Positions 46,657 to 53,921 of a DNA stretch of 64,000 nt are shown here, in pieces. Origin of the DNA: Halopseudomonas phragmitis. Lineage in GTDB: Bacteria > Pseudomonadota > Gammaproteobacteria > Pseudomonadales > Pseudomonadaceae. Below the pieces are notes generated by a model. It saw only the letters and a program-made list of their open reading frames with translations, did no database searches and was not told the origin of the DNA. How positions within the stretch are numbered: the stretch's first letter is position 1; each line of letters begins with the position of its first letter. The translations under genes were made by a program, and so were the position numbers. Location of the stretch: NCBI RefSeq assembly GCF_002056295.1, contig NZ_CP020100.1:2565501-2629500 (forward strand). Reading direction: 5' to 3'.

Positions 46657-47013
46657 TTAGCCCCAGCGCTTCACAAACGCCCGCCAGATGGCCGGGCCGT
46701 TCTCGATCAGTTCGTGTACTTCCCGCTCTGGTGACCAGTCCATGGCCAGCACGGCCAGGCAGTCGTTGTGCAGTTCCAGATCCAGGGCGCGCAGGCTGGT
46801 CAGGTCGAGGGGGTATTCCGGGCCGTTGTAGAGGCCGAGCAGGAAGCGGCCGACCACGGCGCTTTGGCCGCTGTGGCCTTGGGCTACAACCACCAGCCTG
46901 GCCAGTGCTGGCAGACCGGAGCGGCTGACGGCTTCACGGTGCCGTTGACACTCATTGACCTGTTGCCAGACCTGTTCCAGGGCTGCGATGTCTTTGTCGA
47001 TGTCTGTTTGCAT
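46657..47013 (-). CDS. Phage protein, unknown
   Basis: 118 residues, mostly helical: IDKDIAALEQVWQQVNECQR, RSGLPALARLVVVAQGHSGQ, SAVVGRFLLGLYNGPEYPLD and DWSPEREVHELIENGPAIWR. Similar proteins occur in early operons of Pseudomonas phages and integrative elements, with no assigned role. It is 5 bases from the P-loop gene upstream. Confidence 0.72.
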   Translation of the reverse strand: MQTDIDKDIAALEQVWQQVNECQRHREAVSRSGLPALARLVVVAQGHSGQSAVVGRFLLGLYNGPEYPLDLTSLRALDLELHNDCLAVLAMDWSPEREVHELIENGPAIWRAFVKRWG

Positions 47014-47018
47014 GGCCG

Positions 47019-47303
47019 CTACTCCATTGCCTGCTGGGCTACATGAATAGTCAGGTGACTAAACGCGTTGGCTGCGTCTGCCACCTGTTTCATGACGTGA
47101 AGTTGCTTAATCTGCTCTGGGCTGCAGTCGTCGATCAGGATGCAGGTATCGCCAGCTTCGATGCGCGCCATAACGGTTCTGACAAGTGCGATTGATGTGA
47201 ACTCGAGCGCGGGAATGATTACGTACCCTTTGGGGGTGGCCAGCTTTTCCAGTTTGGTGGTTTTCCCGCTGCCCTGTGGCCCGGTGATGACGTTGATTTG
47301 CAT
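47019..47303 (-). CDS. Minimal P-loop protein of the phage early operon
   Basis: 94 residues: Walker A GPQGSGKTT at the N-terminus (MQINVITGPQGSGKTTKLEK) and a Walker B-like TCILIDDC, followed by SPEQIKQLHVMKQVADAANA. It is much shorter than standard P-loop NTPases, holding little beyond the nucleotide-binding core. The ribosome site is GAGGAAAGCACC before ATG. Its role is unknown; a nucleotide kinase remnant or a regulatory ATPase are options. Confidence 0.72.
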   Translation of the reverse strand: MQINVITGPQGSGKTTKLEKLATPKGYVIIPALEFTSIALVRTVMARIEAGDTCILIDDCSPEQIKQLHVMKQVADAANAFSHLTIHVAQQAME

Positions 47304-47324
47304 GGTGCTTTCCTCTCAGTGGTC

Positions 47325-47346
47325 CCCCGGCGTTGCCGCGCCGGGG
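47325..47346. repeat. Intergenic hairpin, copy 1
   Basis: CCCCGGCG, loop TTGCCG, CGCCGGGG: an 8-bp perfect stem in the short gap between the 38-residue gene and the P-loop gene. The core CCGGCG-TTGCCG-CGCCGG recurs at 47493-47510, each time a few bases before the leader CCACTGA(A/G)AGGA(G/A)AGCACC on the minus strand. Confidence 0.7.
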
Positions 47347-47353
47347 TGGTGGG

Positions 47354-47470
47354 TTAGTGGAGCATTGCCAGGATCAGATCCGGGCAGGCGCTGGCGAAGG
47401 TGATCAGGGCCAGCAGGACCAGGCCGCTGCCGAGCAGGGTCCAGAGGTCTTGGCGGGATTTGCTTTGCAT
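47354..47470 (-). CDS. 38-residue single-pass membrane peptide
   Basis: MQSKSRQDLWTLLGSGLVLL, then ALITFASACPDLILAMLH. One hydrophobic helix follows a short basic N-terminus. A strong ribosome site (AAAGGAGAGCACC) precedes ATG47470, which is the main reason to accept so short a gene. It lies between the primase and P-loop genes. A small membrane effector such as a holin-like or superinfection-related peptide is possible; no homology is recognised. Confidence 0.6.
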   Translation of the reverse strand: MQSKSRQDLWTLLGSGLVLLALITFASACPDLILAMLH

Positions 47471-47492
47471 GGTGCTCTCCTTTCAGTGGTAA

Positions 47493-47510
47493 CCGGCGTT
47501 GCCGCGCCGG
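47493..47510. repeat. Intergenic hairpin, copy 2
   Basis: CCGGCG, loop TTGCCG, CGCCGG with a 6-bp stem immediately after the primase stop codon and before the leader of the 38-residue gene. Identical in core to copy 1. Confidence 0.7.
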
Positions 47511-50258
47511 TCAGGCTTGGAAAACCCAACACTTGACGGTGGTGGGCTTGGGGTTATCGAAGGCGTGGGCGCGGTGGTTCTGGCGCTCGCGGATGCGGCT
47601 GTTGACGGCCTTGACGTTGACGAACTTGCGGCTTCGGCTTTCTGGCAGCAGGCGGCGCAGTTCCGAGGCGCTGGCCAGCTCCTGGCGGTGTTCGCCGGCG
47701 AGCCTGACGAACTCGTTAAGGTTGATGGCGATCAACTGCTCGTCGCGGCTGTGGTTGACCATGCCGTCGTCGCGCTCGGATTCCAGGTAGTCGTAGACCT
47801 CCCAGAACTGGGCCACGGCCGGGTGGTCTGCGCTGATCGAGCTTTGGCGCTCCAGGGCCATTTCAACCAGCTCCTGGCGGCAGGCGTTGATCTGCTGTTG
47901 GGTGAGCGGGCAGAGCTGGGCCAGGCAGTCCACCAGGGCCATCAACTGGGCGTGGCACTTGATGATTCGCTCGACGCGCAGATCCTTGATGCCGCGCAGC
48001 AGGGTTTCATGGCCGGGGTAGGCCTGGAGAAAACACTGCATGAGCTGCTGCTCCTGGGTCATGACCTTGACCATGAAGTAGCTGAGCTGCTCGACCTGCA
48101 TCTGTTCCAGCTCTGCGGCCGCCTGACGGCTCGCTGGCGTGGCTTCCGGTCTGCACAGCCATACTTTCACCAGTCGGGTCATGATCGCCTCGTGTGCGCT
48201 CACAGAGGCGTTCTGGCTGATGACGATGGTGCCCCGGAATGGTGGTTCGTGGGTTTCGTTGCCGGCGGTCTTCACACCGGTCACGCCCAGGTTGCCGCCG
48301 TTGAACAGCGGCTTGAGTTCGTCCCAGTCGTAGGCTTTTTGCGGGCGGCCGGTACTGGCGGCGGTGGGGTCGTTACGGTCGGCTTCCAGCAGCACGGCGG
48401 GCTGGTTGGATACCTGACTGAGCCAGCGGCGGCGGCCAGCGGTGGTCATTTTGGACGGGTCTTTACCTTCGTCGTCCGGGCGGCCGAACAGCTTCCACAC
48501 GAGGTTGATCAGCGTGGTCTTGCCCGCGCCTGCCTCACCGGTCAGCTCAAGGAACGGGTAACTCTTTTGCGCCAGGCGGATCTGCTCGGCCAGGTGCGAG
48601 CCCAGCCAGAAGGTCAGTACCAGCAGGCCCTTGGCGCCGAAGCACAGCCACAGGCGGTTCAGCCAGCTATCGGTGTAGTGGGTGGCCCTGGTCTCAATGT
48701 GCAGGCTGATCGAGCGCTGCAAGGTCTTGAGCCGGGTGGTGCCCATTTCAAAGAAGTCTTCGTCGTTGGCTTGATAGACCTGGCCACCGCGCACAGCGAT
48801 ATCCCCGAACACATAAGCCTGATGCTCTTTGCTGTAGCCCATGTAGTCGATGGTCTCGACGGTTTTGAGGGCGTAGAGCTGCTTGCGCATGATGTGATCG
48901 AGCTGGCCGCCGCTGCCGGTATACATGGCCCCCGTGGCGACATGCAGCAGGCGCTTTTTGAACTCGCCGGCGGCCGCCACCTGGGCGGCGGTGAAGGTGC
49001 TCTTGACCGTGCCGCCGTCATGCGGGAAGTCAATCCGGAAGTAGTACCAGCTTTCATCGGTGACCAGGTTGCGCTGGTAGTACAGGGCCTGGAACGCACA
49101 GTTGGCTAGCTCGACCACGCCGCCGGCGAGCTGCAGAGCGCGGTCACGGCGCTGGTTTTCGGTCAGCAGGCGGTCTTCCTGCCGCTCGCTGTCTTCCAGG
49201 GCCTGGCGGGCCTTGTTGTACTTGTCCAGATCCAGCTTGAACCAGTACAGGCGGTTATCGAAGGTGAAGGGGAATTCTGCCTTCTCGCGCCAGGTATACA
49301 TGAGCAGGGCGTATTCACTGGCGTTTTCGGCCAGCAGCAGGTCACCGTAATGGCGGGCCTCTTTGAGGTCGCGCTCGATGCGCTCCTTGCGCTTGGCCTG
49401 GTCATCGATCACTGACCAGCGCAGGTGCAGGTCATTCCAGTCGACCTTGCGGCCGTTCTGCGGGATCTGGGCGGCGCTGCACTTGTAACCCATGGCCTTG
49501 GCGCGGGGGCTGTATTTGCGGATGCCGGAGCGGGCCGAGGGCTCGTTATCCAGCGCCCAGACCAGCTTTGGCAGGTTGCCGGCGCGCTGGCTGGCCAGAT
49601 CTTGCAGGAACTTGTCTGGGAAGGGCGCGCTACTCATCATGGCCACGGCGGCAATGCCGTGGTGCAGCAGGGCGATGGCGTCGAATACACCCTCGACGAT
49701 CCACAGCTCGTCTACCTCCAGCAGATCCAGGCAGGGCGGCACCCAGCACTTGCCCTTGTAGCTCCAGCCCGGCTTGAAGCGGGCTTTCATGCCGCCGAAG
49801 CGGTTGGGCCGGTCAATCAGCCGTTCCCAGTAGCCGCCCTCGGGCATTTCAAAGCGCACCGTTGCGCTGCCGATATCCCTGGTCCTGTCCCAGTAGTTTT
49901 CCTGGCTGAACCAGCCCTTGATCAACGCCAGATCAAACCCACGGTTGAACGAGAGGTAGGCAATGGCCGAGGCGGTGGGCTCTTCCTTGGTGGGCGGGTG
50001 ACGCTTGCTCCAGTCGTCGAACAGATCGCTGAACAGATCCTTGACGTGGTACTGAGCACCGCAACTGCCCCGGCCACAGGTGACTACCCAGGGGTTTTCA
50101 GCGTTGGCGTACAGGGACTTACGCTTGTTCTTGCCACCGTTGCAGGTCGGGCATATGCCCTTGCGTAGCCAGTTGGTGTTGGGGATTTTTTCGAGCTTGA
50201 ATTTTTCGTTCAGCTTTTTCAGCAGGTCAGCGCGTAGCTTTGCGGGCATGTCGATCAT
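47511..50258 (-). CDS. Phage DNA primase-helicase
   Basis: 915 residues from ATG50258 (MIDMPAKLRADLLKKLNEKF). A zinc ribbon has Cys36, Cys39, Cys61 and Cys66 (GICPTC, TCGRGSC). The Toprim part contains ELWIVEGVFDAIAL near residue 190 and VWALDNEPSARSG. The C-terminal ATPase has Walker A LTGEAGAGKTTL near residue 575 and TIVISQNASVSAHEA as sensor region. This is the large replication protein of P2/186-related Pseudomonas prophages, likely acting at the phage origin. Its start overlaps the upstream small gene by 4 bases. Confidence 0.88.
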   Translation of the reverse strand: MIDMPAKLRADLLKKLNEKFKLEKIPNTNWLRKGICPTCNGGKNKRKSLYANAENPWVVTCGRGSCGAQYHVKDLFSDLFDDWSKRHPPTKEEPTASAIAYLSFNRGFDLALIKGWFSQENYWDRTRDIGSATVRFEMPEGGYWERLIDRPNRFGGMKARFKPGWSYKGKCWVPPCLDLLEVDELWIVEGVFDAIALLHHGIAAVAMMSSAPFPDKFLQDLASQRAGNLPKLVWALDNEPSARSGIRKYSPRAKAMGYKCSAAQIPQNGRKVDWNDLHLRWSVIDDQAKRKERIERDLKEARHYGDLLLAENASEYALLMYTWREKAEFPFTFDNRLYWFKLDLDKYNKARQALEDSERQEDRLLTENQRRDRALQLAGGVVELANCAFQALYYQRNLVTDESWYYFRIDFPHDGGTVKSTFTAAQVAAAGEFKKRLLHVATGAMYTGSGGQLDHIMRKQLYALKTVETIDYMGYSKEHQAYVFGDIAVRGGQVYQANDEDFFEMGTTRLKTLQRSISLHIETRATHYTDSWLNRLWLCFGAKGLLVLTFWLGSHLAEQIRLAQKSYPFLELTGEAGAGKTTLINLVWKLFGRPDDEGKDPSKMTTAGRRRWLSQVSNQPAVLLEADRNDPTAASTGRPQKAYDWDELKPLFNGGNLGVTGVKTAGNETHEPPFRGTIVISQNASVSAHEAIMTRLVKVWLCRPEATPASRQAAAELEQMQVEQLSYFMVKVMTQEQQLMQCFLQAYPGHETLLRGIKDLRVERIIKCHAQLMALVDCLAQLCPLTQQQINACRQELVEMALERQSSISADHPAVAQFWEVYDYLESERDDGMVNHSRDEQLIAINLNEFVRLAGEHRQELASASELRRLLPESRSRKFVNVKAVNSRIRERQNHRAHAFDNPKPTTVKCWVFQA

Positions 50259-50554
50259 GCGGAGCGCCCTCCGATCAACCGGCGTTGCAGCTCGATGACC
50301 TCCAGCAGGCCGTTGTCTTGCTCGTGACGGGCGTTGAGCAGCGCCTCGGCGACCAGAAAGCCGGATACTCGTGAGGCGTACCACTGGGCCATGCGAACAT
50401 CGCCAGCCCCGGCCATGCTGGCCATGGTCTGTAGCCATTCGCGCACCGGCTCGAACTGGCCAGCCGCGTGGCGTAGCGCCGGCAGGGTGGCCAGGTGCTC
50501 GCTCAGGGTCAGCCCGGCGGGCTGTGGCGGTTGTGTGTGTGCGGCGTTTTGCAT
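50255..50554 (-). CDS. Small phage early protein, unknown
   Basis: 99 residues from ATG50554 (MQNAAHTQPPQPAGLTLSEH). Helical, with LATLPALRHAAGQFEPVREW and VRMAQWYASRVSGFLVAEAL then ELQRRLIGGRSA. It overlaps the primase start (ATGA), implying coupled expression. No function recognised. Confidence 0.7.
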   Translation of the reverse strand: MQNAAHTQPPQPAGLTLSEHLATLPALRHAAGQFEPVREWLQTMASMAGAGDVRMAQWYASRVSGFLVAEALLNARHEQDNGLLEVIELQRRLIGGRSA

Positions 50555-50626
50555 CGCGTTCACCGTATTCAGGGTGCAACTTCCCCCTACCCACACGCGG
50601 CGGGCAGGAGACAGGGTTAATCAGGG

Positions 50627-50983
50627 TCAGCTAACGGCGGTCAGGCGCCGGCGCTTGGGCGTATCAATCAGGTGCTGAGCGATCAGCGCCACCGGTACCG
50701 CCAGGGTCATGCCGCTGGCGGGGTCAACAATGGCGACGGTGTGCTCGCTGGAGTGCTCCAGATCCAGCCGGTAGGGCTGGTTGGCGCTGGTCAGCTCACC
50801 CCAGGCGCGGGTTACCAGCTTTTCAGCCATGGCCTGCGGCACCCGGAGCGAGGTGGTCAGGTAGCCCAGGGCGCGGGTGAACAGGAGCTGGCCTTCGCCC
50901 AGGTGCTCGGCCTGGTGGCGCTGCATAAAGCTGAGGGCTGCGGCTTGCATGTCGGCCTGATAATCCGTGGTGTGGGTGGTCAT
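50627..50983 (-). CDS. Phage early protein, unknown
   Basis: 118 residues: MTTHTTDYQADMQAAALSFM, HLGEGQLLFTRALGYLTTSL, RVPQAMAEKLVTRAWGELTS and a C-terminal DPASGMTLAVPVALIAQHLI. It overlaps the zinc-finger gene upstream by 4 bases. No family is recognised; helical with a small beta C-terminus. Confidence 0.7.
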   Translation of the reverse strand: MTTHTTDYQADMQAAALSFMQRHQAEHLGEGQLLFTRALGYLTTSLRVPQAMAEKLVTRAWGELTSANQPYRLDLEHSSEHTVAIVDPASGMTLAVPVALIAQHLIDTPKRRRLTAVS

Positions 50984-51300
50984 GCGCGGGCCTCCTGGTC
51001 CTGGTCGAGCTGTTCGAGGAACGTCAGTTGATCGCTATCGGGCGACAGGTCGCGCAGCGCCTGCATGCGCTCTTTTACCGGTGACAGCGGTAGTTTTACC
51101 TGGGGCTGTGGTAGCCCCGATGGTGAAAGGGTGTAATCCCAGGTGAGCGAACCGACGTAAGAGGCGCCGCAAACGATGTTGTTGCACTTGCCGTACATGG
51201 TCTGGAACGTCGGTGTCTGCTTTTCAGATTTGCGGATGAACATTGGTTGACCGCATGCCGGGCAGAGGCATCGGTACCCTCCGTGGTTAGGTGCTGTCAT
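50980..51300 (-). CDS. Ogr/Delta-like zinc-finger activator
   Basis: 106 residues. Cysteines in YRCLCPACGQPMFIRKSEKQ and TMYGKCNNIVCGASYVGSLT give the C-x2-C...C-x4-C zinc site of P2 Ogr/P4 Delta proteins, followed by the aromatic DYTLSPSGLPQPQ stretch also typical of them. Ogr-type proteins activate P2 late promoters, fitting the P2-like tail operon in this prophage. It overlaps its neighbours on both sides. Confidence 0.85.
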   Translation of the reverse strand: MTAPNHGGYRCLCPACGQPMFIRKSEKQTPTFQTMYGKCNNIVCGASYVGSLTWDYTLSPSGLPQPQVKLPLSPVKERMQALRDLSPDSDQLTFLEQLDQDQEARA

Positions 51301-51767
51301 CGCTTACCCCGCTTGTGCAAGTTGATAGTGGCCACCACTTCGGCGTGGCGAGCGGCCATGTGCTTGGCGTGTAGTGCCAGAATCTCGCTGGCTTCCTGCT
51401 CGTCGATTTCACCATCACTAAGAGCCTGGGCAATGAACTGGTCTACCCGGCCGCGCTTAGTGGATGTTTGCAAGCCGCGCTGATGAAGCTCGACGTTGTC
51501 CAGCGTATCCACGTCCGGCAGGGACACGTAAAACCCGCCGTAGAGGCTGCATAGATAGTCCGGCAGGTAGGTGGTGCCGGTGTCGGACTCCAGTAGGGCT
51601 ATCTGGCCGTCATCCAGCGGCCGGTGGCCGTTGTTTTCGTAGGCGTGGTTATCAAACTGCTTGAGTTTCAAGCCCAGGCGCGCTGCGGCAGATTCACGGC
51701 CACCGGGGTAAGCCCGGATCACAGCGCTGACGACTTGGCGGCGGCTATCAAGAATTTCACGGCTCAT
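51297..51767 (-). CDS. CII/YmfL-like phage regulatory protein
   Basis: 156 residues: RQVVSAVIRAYPGGRESAAA, RLGLKLKQFDNHAYENNGHR, PLDDGQIALLESDTGTTYLP and YLCSLYGGFYVSLPDVDTLD. This is the pattern of the YmfL/phage regulatory CII family: an N-terminal helix-turn-helix and a conserved LPDYLCSLYGG region. It probably balances lysogeny and lysis with the adjacent repressor genes. Confidence 0.8.
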   Translation of the reverse strand: MSREILDSRRQVVSAVIRAYPGGRESAAARLGLKLKQFDNHAYENNGHRPLDDGQIALLESDTGTTYLPDYLCSLYGGFYVSLPDVDTLDNVELHQRGLQTSTKRGRVDQFIAQALSDGEIDEQEASEILALHAKHMAARHAEVVATINLHKRGKR

Positions 51768-51773
51768 CTTCTG

Positions 51774-52010
51774 TTAGCCCTCTGCTGCGGTTGCGGGGTA
51801 CGGTTCAACCACACACGGCTTGATGCCCAGCAGTACGGCGGCTTTGTGAGCCTCGCCGCGCAGGCACTTCTGCTGGCCATTGAGCACGGCATAGACCGTA
51901 GAAGGGGTTAAGCCGTTGCGTTCGGCCCATTCCTTGGCGGAAAGGCCTTGTGCTATCAGGCGTTGGCGCGCTGCCTGGCGGGCTTGCTCTGTAGGGTAGG
52001 CGTTAGGCAT
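51774..52010 (-). CDS. Cro-like DNA-binding protein (BcepMu gp16 type)
   Basis: 78 residues from ATG52010 (MPNAYPTEQARQAARQRLIA). The helix-turn-helix is GLSAKEWAERNGLTPSTVYA with VLNGQQKCLRGEAHKAAVLL. It is the first gene of the leftward early operon and faces the CI-like gene across an 84-bp gap with repeats, the classic Cro position. Confidence 0.85.
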   Translation of the reverse strand: MPNAYPTEQARQAARQRLIAQGLSAKEWAERNGLTPSTVYAVLNGQQKCLRGEAHKAAVLLGIKPCVVEPYPATAAEG

Positions 52011-52018
52011 AGTGTTAA

Positions 52019-52104
52019 TTCGTGCAATTTCATGTGATGACACGCAAAGAATGATGCACGAACCTGCATTCGTCAATAGCAAGGATGAATAAATTTGCAT
52101 CATT
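52019..52104. promoter_or_regulatory. Operator region of the lysogeny switch
   Basis: Between the divergent Cro-like and CI-like starts are a palindrome ATGCA-CGAACC-TGCAT (52054-52069), an inverted pair TTCGTGCA (52019 region) / TGCACGAA (52055-52062), and AATGATGCA (52050-52058) matched by TGCATCATT (52096-52104), which overlaps the CI-like start codon. Repressor binding sites are expected here; exact sites are unproven. Confidence 0.5.
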
Positions 52105-52439
52105 CACGAGATGCCATCGGCCGCCGTTTGCAAGAGGAACGTCAGCGGCTGGGTTTTGTTCAAGCGGAATTTGCTGAAAAAGTCGGCCTGGCCAAGCGAA
52201 CTTTGGCCGGCTACGAGGGGGGGCAAGGCGATATCGGGGCCACCGCCCTGGCCGCCGCCAGTGATATTGGCGTGGATATTCTCTATGTGGTCACTGGTCG
52301 CAGGACTCCAGCCGATGCGACCGCTGTAACTGATGACCGGCTGAAAATGCTTAAGACCTACGACAAGATATCCCCACCTGACAAGGCTTCTGTGCTGCGT
52401 CTGGCCGAAGCGCTGGCGGTGTATGAAGTCAAAGAGTGA
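52095..52439 (+). CDS. CI-like XRE repressor, short form
   Basis: 114 residues from TTG52095 with AAGGA at 52081-52085 (no in-frame ATG is near). The XRE helix-turn-helix is IGRRLQEERQRLGFVQAEFA with KVGLAKRTLAGYEGGQGDIG; GVDILYVVTGRRTPADA matches the short Pseudomonas phage repressors. A C-terminal helix (DKASVLRLAEALAVYEV) likely dimerises. There is no peptidase domain, so RecA-driven self-cleavage is unlikely. Confidence 0.88.
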   Translation: MHHSRDAIGRRLQEERQRLGFVQAEFAEKVGLAKRTLAGYEGGQGDIGATALAAASDIGVDILYVVTGRRTPADATAVTDDRLKMLKTYDKISPPDKASVLRLAEALAVYEVKE

Positions 52440-52472
52440 ACTCAGGGCAGTGGAACAACAGAAAAGGGGCCT

Positions 52473-53021
52473 ATGATGGCGATGACGCAATGCAAAGAAT
52501 GCAAACAGGACGTATCAACCAGCGCGAAGACTTGCCCGAGCTGCGGGGTGAAAGACCCCGGAATTAAGATGATTCACAAGCTGGGGGGAGCGGTGCTGCT
52601 GGGTGCTTTAATCCTTGTTGGGGTGAACGCCTGTAGTGGGGATGATGAAGCTACGGCCAAGGTCGAGCGCCAGGCTATTACAGAAGCGGGCACCGAACGG
52701 AAGTGGTACGAAGGCGGCACATTGCACCAGGCCAACGGGCTGGATTGGCAGACGGCAGACTATGCCAACAAGCTGGCAACAGCGGGAGACCTGGTTGCAA
52801 CGGTCTACCAGAGCGGAAAACTTAACTCTGAGCTGTCTCGCCGAATTACCGATCCTGTAGAGGCGCGTCGGATGTCTGAGGAACTGGTGAAACAGTTGGA
52901 CGATGCCTTCGAGCCGGAGACTGATCCAGATCAAAACCAAAAGATGTATGTGAACCAGAAGGTTTCAAGCACTGCTGCCATTGTCATGGCTCTTATGGGT
53001 TGGCTGGATCTGAGCGATTAG
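52473..53021 (+). CDS. Zinc-ribbon membrane protein beside the repressor
   Basis: 182 residues; AAAAGGGG precedes ATG52473. The N-terminal zinc ribbon has Cys pairs in TQCKECKQDVSTSAKTCPSC; one membrane helix follows (GGAVLLGALILVGVNACSG), then an external domain of about 120 residues (GLDWQTADYANKLATAGDLV, then EARRMSEELVKQLDDAFEPE). It is 33 bases downstream of the repressor on the same strand, so it should be expressed in lysogens. This is typical of lysogenic-conversion or superinfection-exclusion genes. No homologue is recognised. Confidence 0.75.
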   Translation: MMAMTQCKECKQDVSTSAKTCPSCGVKDPGIKMIHKLGGAVLLGALILVGVNACSGDDEATAKVERQAITEAGTERKWYEGGTLHQANGLDWQTADYANKLATAGDLVATVYQSGKLNSELSRRITDPVEARRMSEELVKQLDDAFEPETDPDQNQKMYVNQKVSSTAAIVMALMGWLDLSD

Positions 53022-53033
53022 CCAAGAGCATAA

Positions 53034-53056
53034 AAGCCCTCCTGACTGGAGGGCTT
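53034..53056. terminator. Terminator between convergent genes
   Basis: AAGCCCTCC, loop TGACT, GGAGGGCTT: a perfect 9-bp stem between the zinc-ribbon gene and the 144-residue gene. On the minus strand it is followed by TTTTATG. Confidence 0.85.
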
Positions 53057-53071
53057 GCCGGTAGTAATGTT

Positions 53072-53506
53072 TCAGGCTCGCCCTGGCTGGTGACTGAACT
53101 GCTGGCCGGCTGCATCTTCGGCCATGGCCTCGGCGATCAGGTCATCTGCGACCGGATCGGCGGCTCCGCCGTCTGCGCGGTGCGCCTGGTACCAGCCGAT
53201 GATCAGGCTGGCTACGTTGTCCTCTGGTGCATCGCGCATCATCTCTAACGGCAGTCCGCTGGCGTGGCAGATACGCTCTATCACTGCCCAGTCAAAACTA
53301 ACCGCACCGTCTGGGTCGCGGGCTAGTTTGAGGTCGGAAAACTCAATGTCGTCAGGGATAGCTACGCGGGTCAGTTGCTGCTGCATGTATGCCTCCACGG
53401 CCTGGGTGATGTAGTCGGTTAGCCGAAGGCCGACCGCACGGGATGCGCGAACCCAGCGGCCTTTGGTGGCCGCTGGTACTCGAAGATGGATTAGGGATTC
53501 GGTCAT
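53072..53506 (-). CDS. RHH-like phage protein in the Aca-controlled operon
   Basis: 144 residues. The N-terminus (MTESLIHLRVPAATKGRWVR, ASRAVGLRLTDYITQAVEAY) looks like a ribbon-helix-helix DNA-binding domain; the rest is acidic (IPDDIEFSDLKLARDPDGAV, ADPVADDLIAEAMAEDAAGQ). It lies 36 bases downstream of the 89-residue gene with no terminator between, so both probably share the palindrome-bearing promoter at 53885-53912. Function unknown; a regulator or anti-defence protein is possible. Confidence 0.7.
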   Translation of the reverse strand: MTESLIHLRVPAATKGRWVRASRAVGLRLTDYITQAVEAYMQQQLTRVAIPDDIEFSDLKLARDPDGAVSFDWAVIERICHASGLPLEMMRDAPEDNVASLIIGWYQAHRADGGAADPVADDLIAEAMAEDAAGQQFSHQPGRA

Positions 53507-53542
53507 CTTTGAAGTGGCCCGGCCGTAGCCGGGCCATCCTGA

Positions 53543-53812
53543 TCAGTAGATTTCGAATTCGGCGTTGGCCATGGCGTCATCCCAATCCAGAGTTCCGAGG
53601 TCTTCGGCGTTCATGAACTCTTCTTCGTCGACGTAGACATACATGAAAACGGTCACCTGATCTTCGCCTTCCATGGCTTTAATCCGAGCCGACAGCTCTG
53701 CTGTGCCGTTGTTAGTAACGCGATTGGTAGGCTCCACATTTGCGAACAGCAGTGTGTTGATGACTTCTTCGCCGACTGCTGCGATGGCCTGTTCTTTGGT
53801 AATTCTGCTCAT
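53543..53812 (-). CDS. Acidic 89-residue protein, candidate anti-defence gene
   Basis: MSRITKEQAIAAVGEEVINT, LLFANVEPTNRVTNNGTAEL, then VTVFMYVYVDEEEFMNAEDL and DWDDAMANAEFEIY. AGGAGC precedes ATG53812. The C-terminal half is strongly acidic, a common feature of small phage inhibitors that mimic nucleic acid. It is the first gene after a promoter carrying the same 22-bp palindrome as the acrIF11-like/aca operon, hence probably under the same repressor. No family recognised; candidate anti-CRISPR or other anti-defence protein by guilt by association. Confidence 0.7.
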   Translation of the reverse strand: MSRITKEQAIAAVGEEVINTLLFANVEPTNRVTNNGTAELSARIKAMEGEDQVTVFMYVYVDEEEFMNAEDLGTLDWDDAMANAEFEIY

Positions 53813-53884
53813 GATGTTGCTCCTATCAGGAATCCCGGTTCCGCCGGGGCGGTGGAGTGGCTTTCTCGCCTCTCCATGGTTTTA

Positions 53885-53912
53885 ATTATACACTCTTAAG
53901 AGTGTATAGCAA
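53885..53912 (-). promoter_or_regulatory. Promoter with 22-bp palindromic operator (copy 1)
   Basis: Read on the minus strand, -35 TTGCTA (53907-53912) and a consensus -10 TATAAT (53885-53890) are 16 bp apart. The palindrome TATACACTCTT joined to its reverse complement AAGAGTGTATA spans 53887-53908 and overlaps both boxes, so a bound repressor would exclude polymerase. It drives the 89-residue gene. Confidence 0.8.
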
Positions 53913-53921
53913 GTATTTTTT

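Noticed and set aside
47354..47470. Idea that the 38-residue peptide is a toxin of a type I toxin-antitoxin pair
   Set aside because: No antisense RNA promoter or tandem copy is evident; it is kept as a membrane peptide of unknown role.
47499..49109. Plus-strand frame of 536 codons opposite the primase-helicase
   Set aside because: It is the antisense of a conserved replication protein; no start signal or recognisable domain.
53072..53812. Reading the 89- and 144-residue genes as a RHH-type toxin-antitoxin pair
   Set aside because: The acidic 89-residue protein shows no toxin family features and the gene order and shared operator fit an accessory operon better, though this is not excluded.
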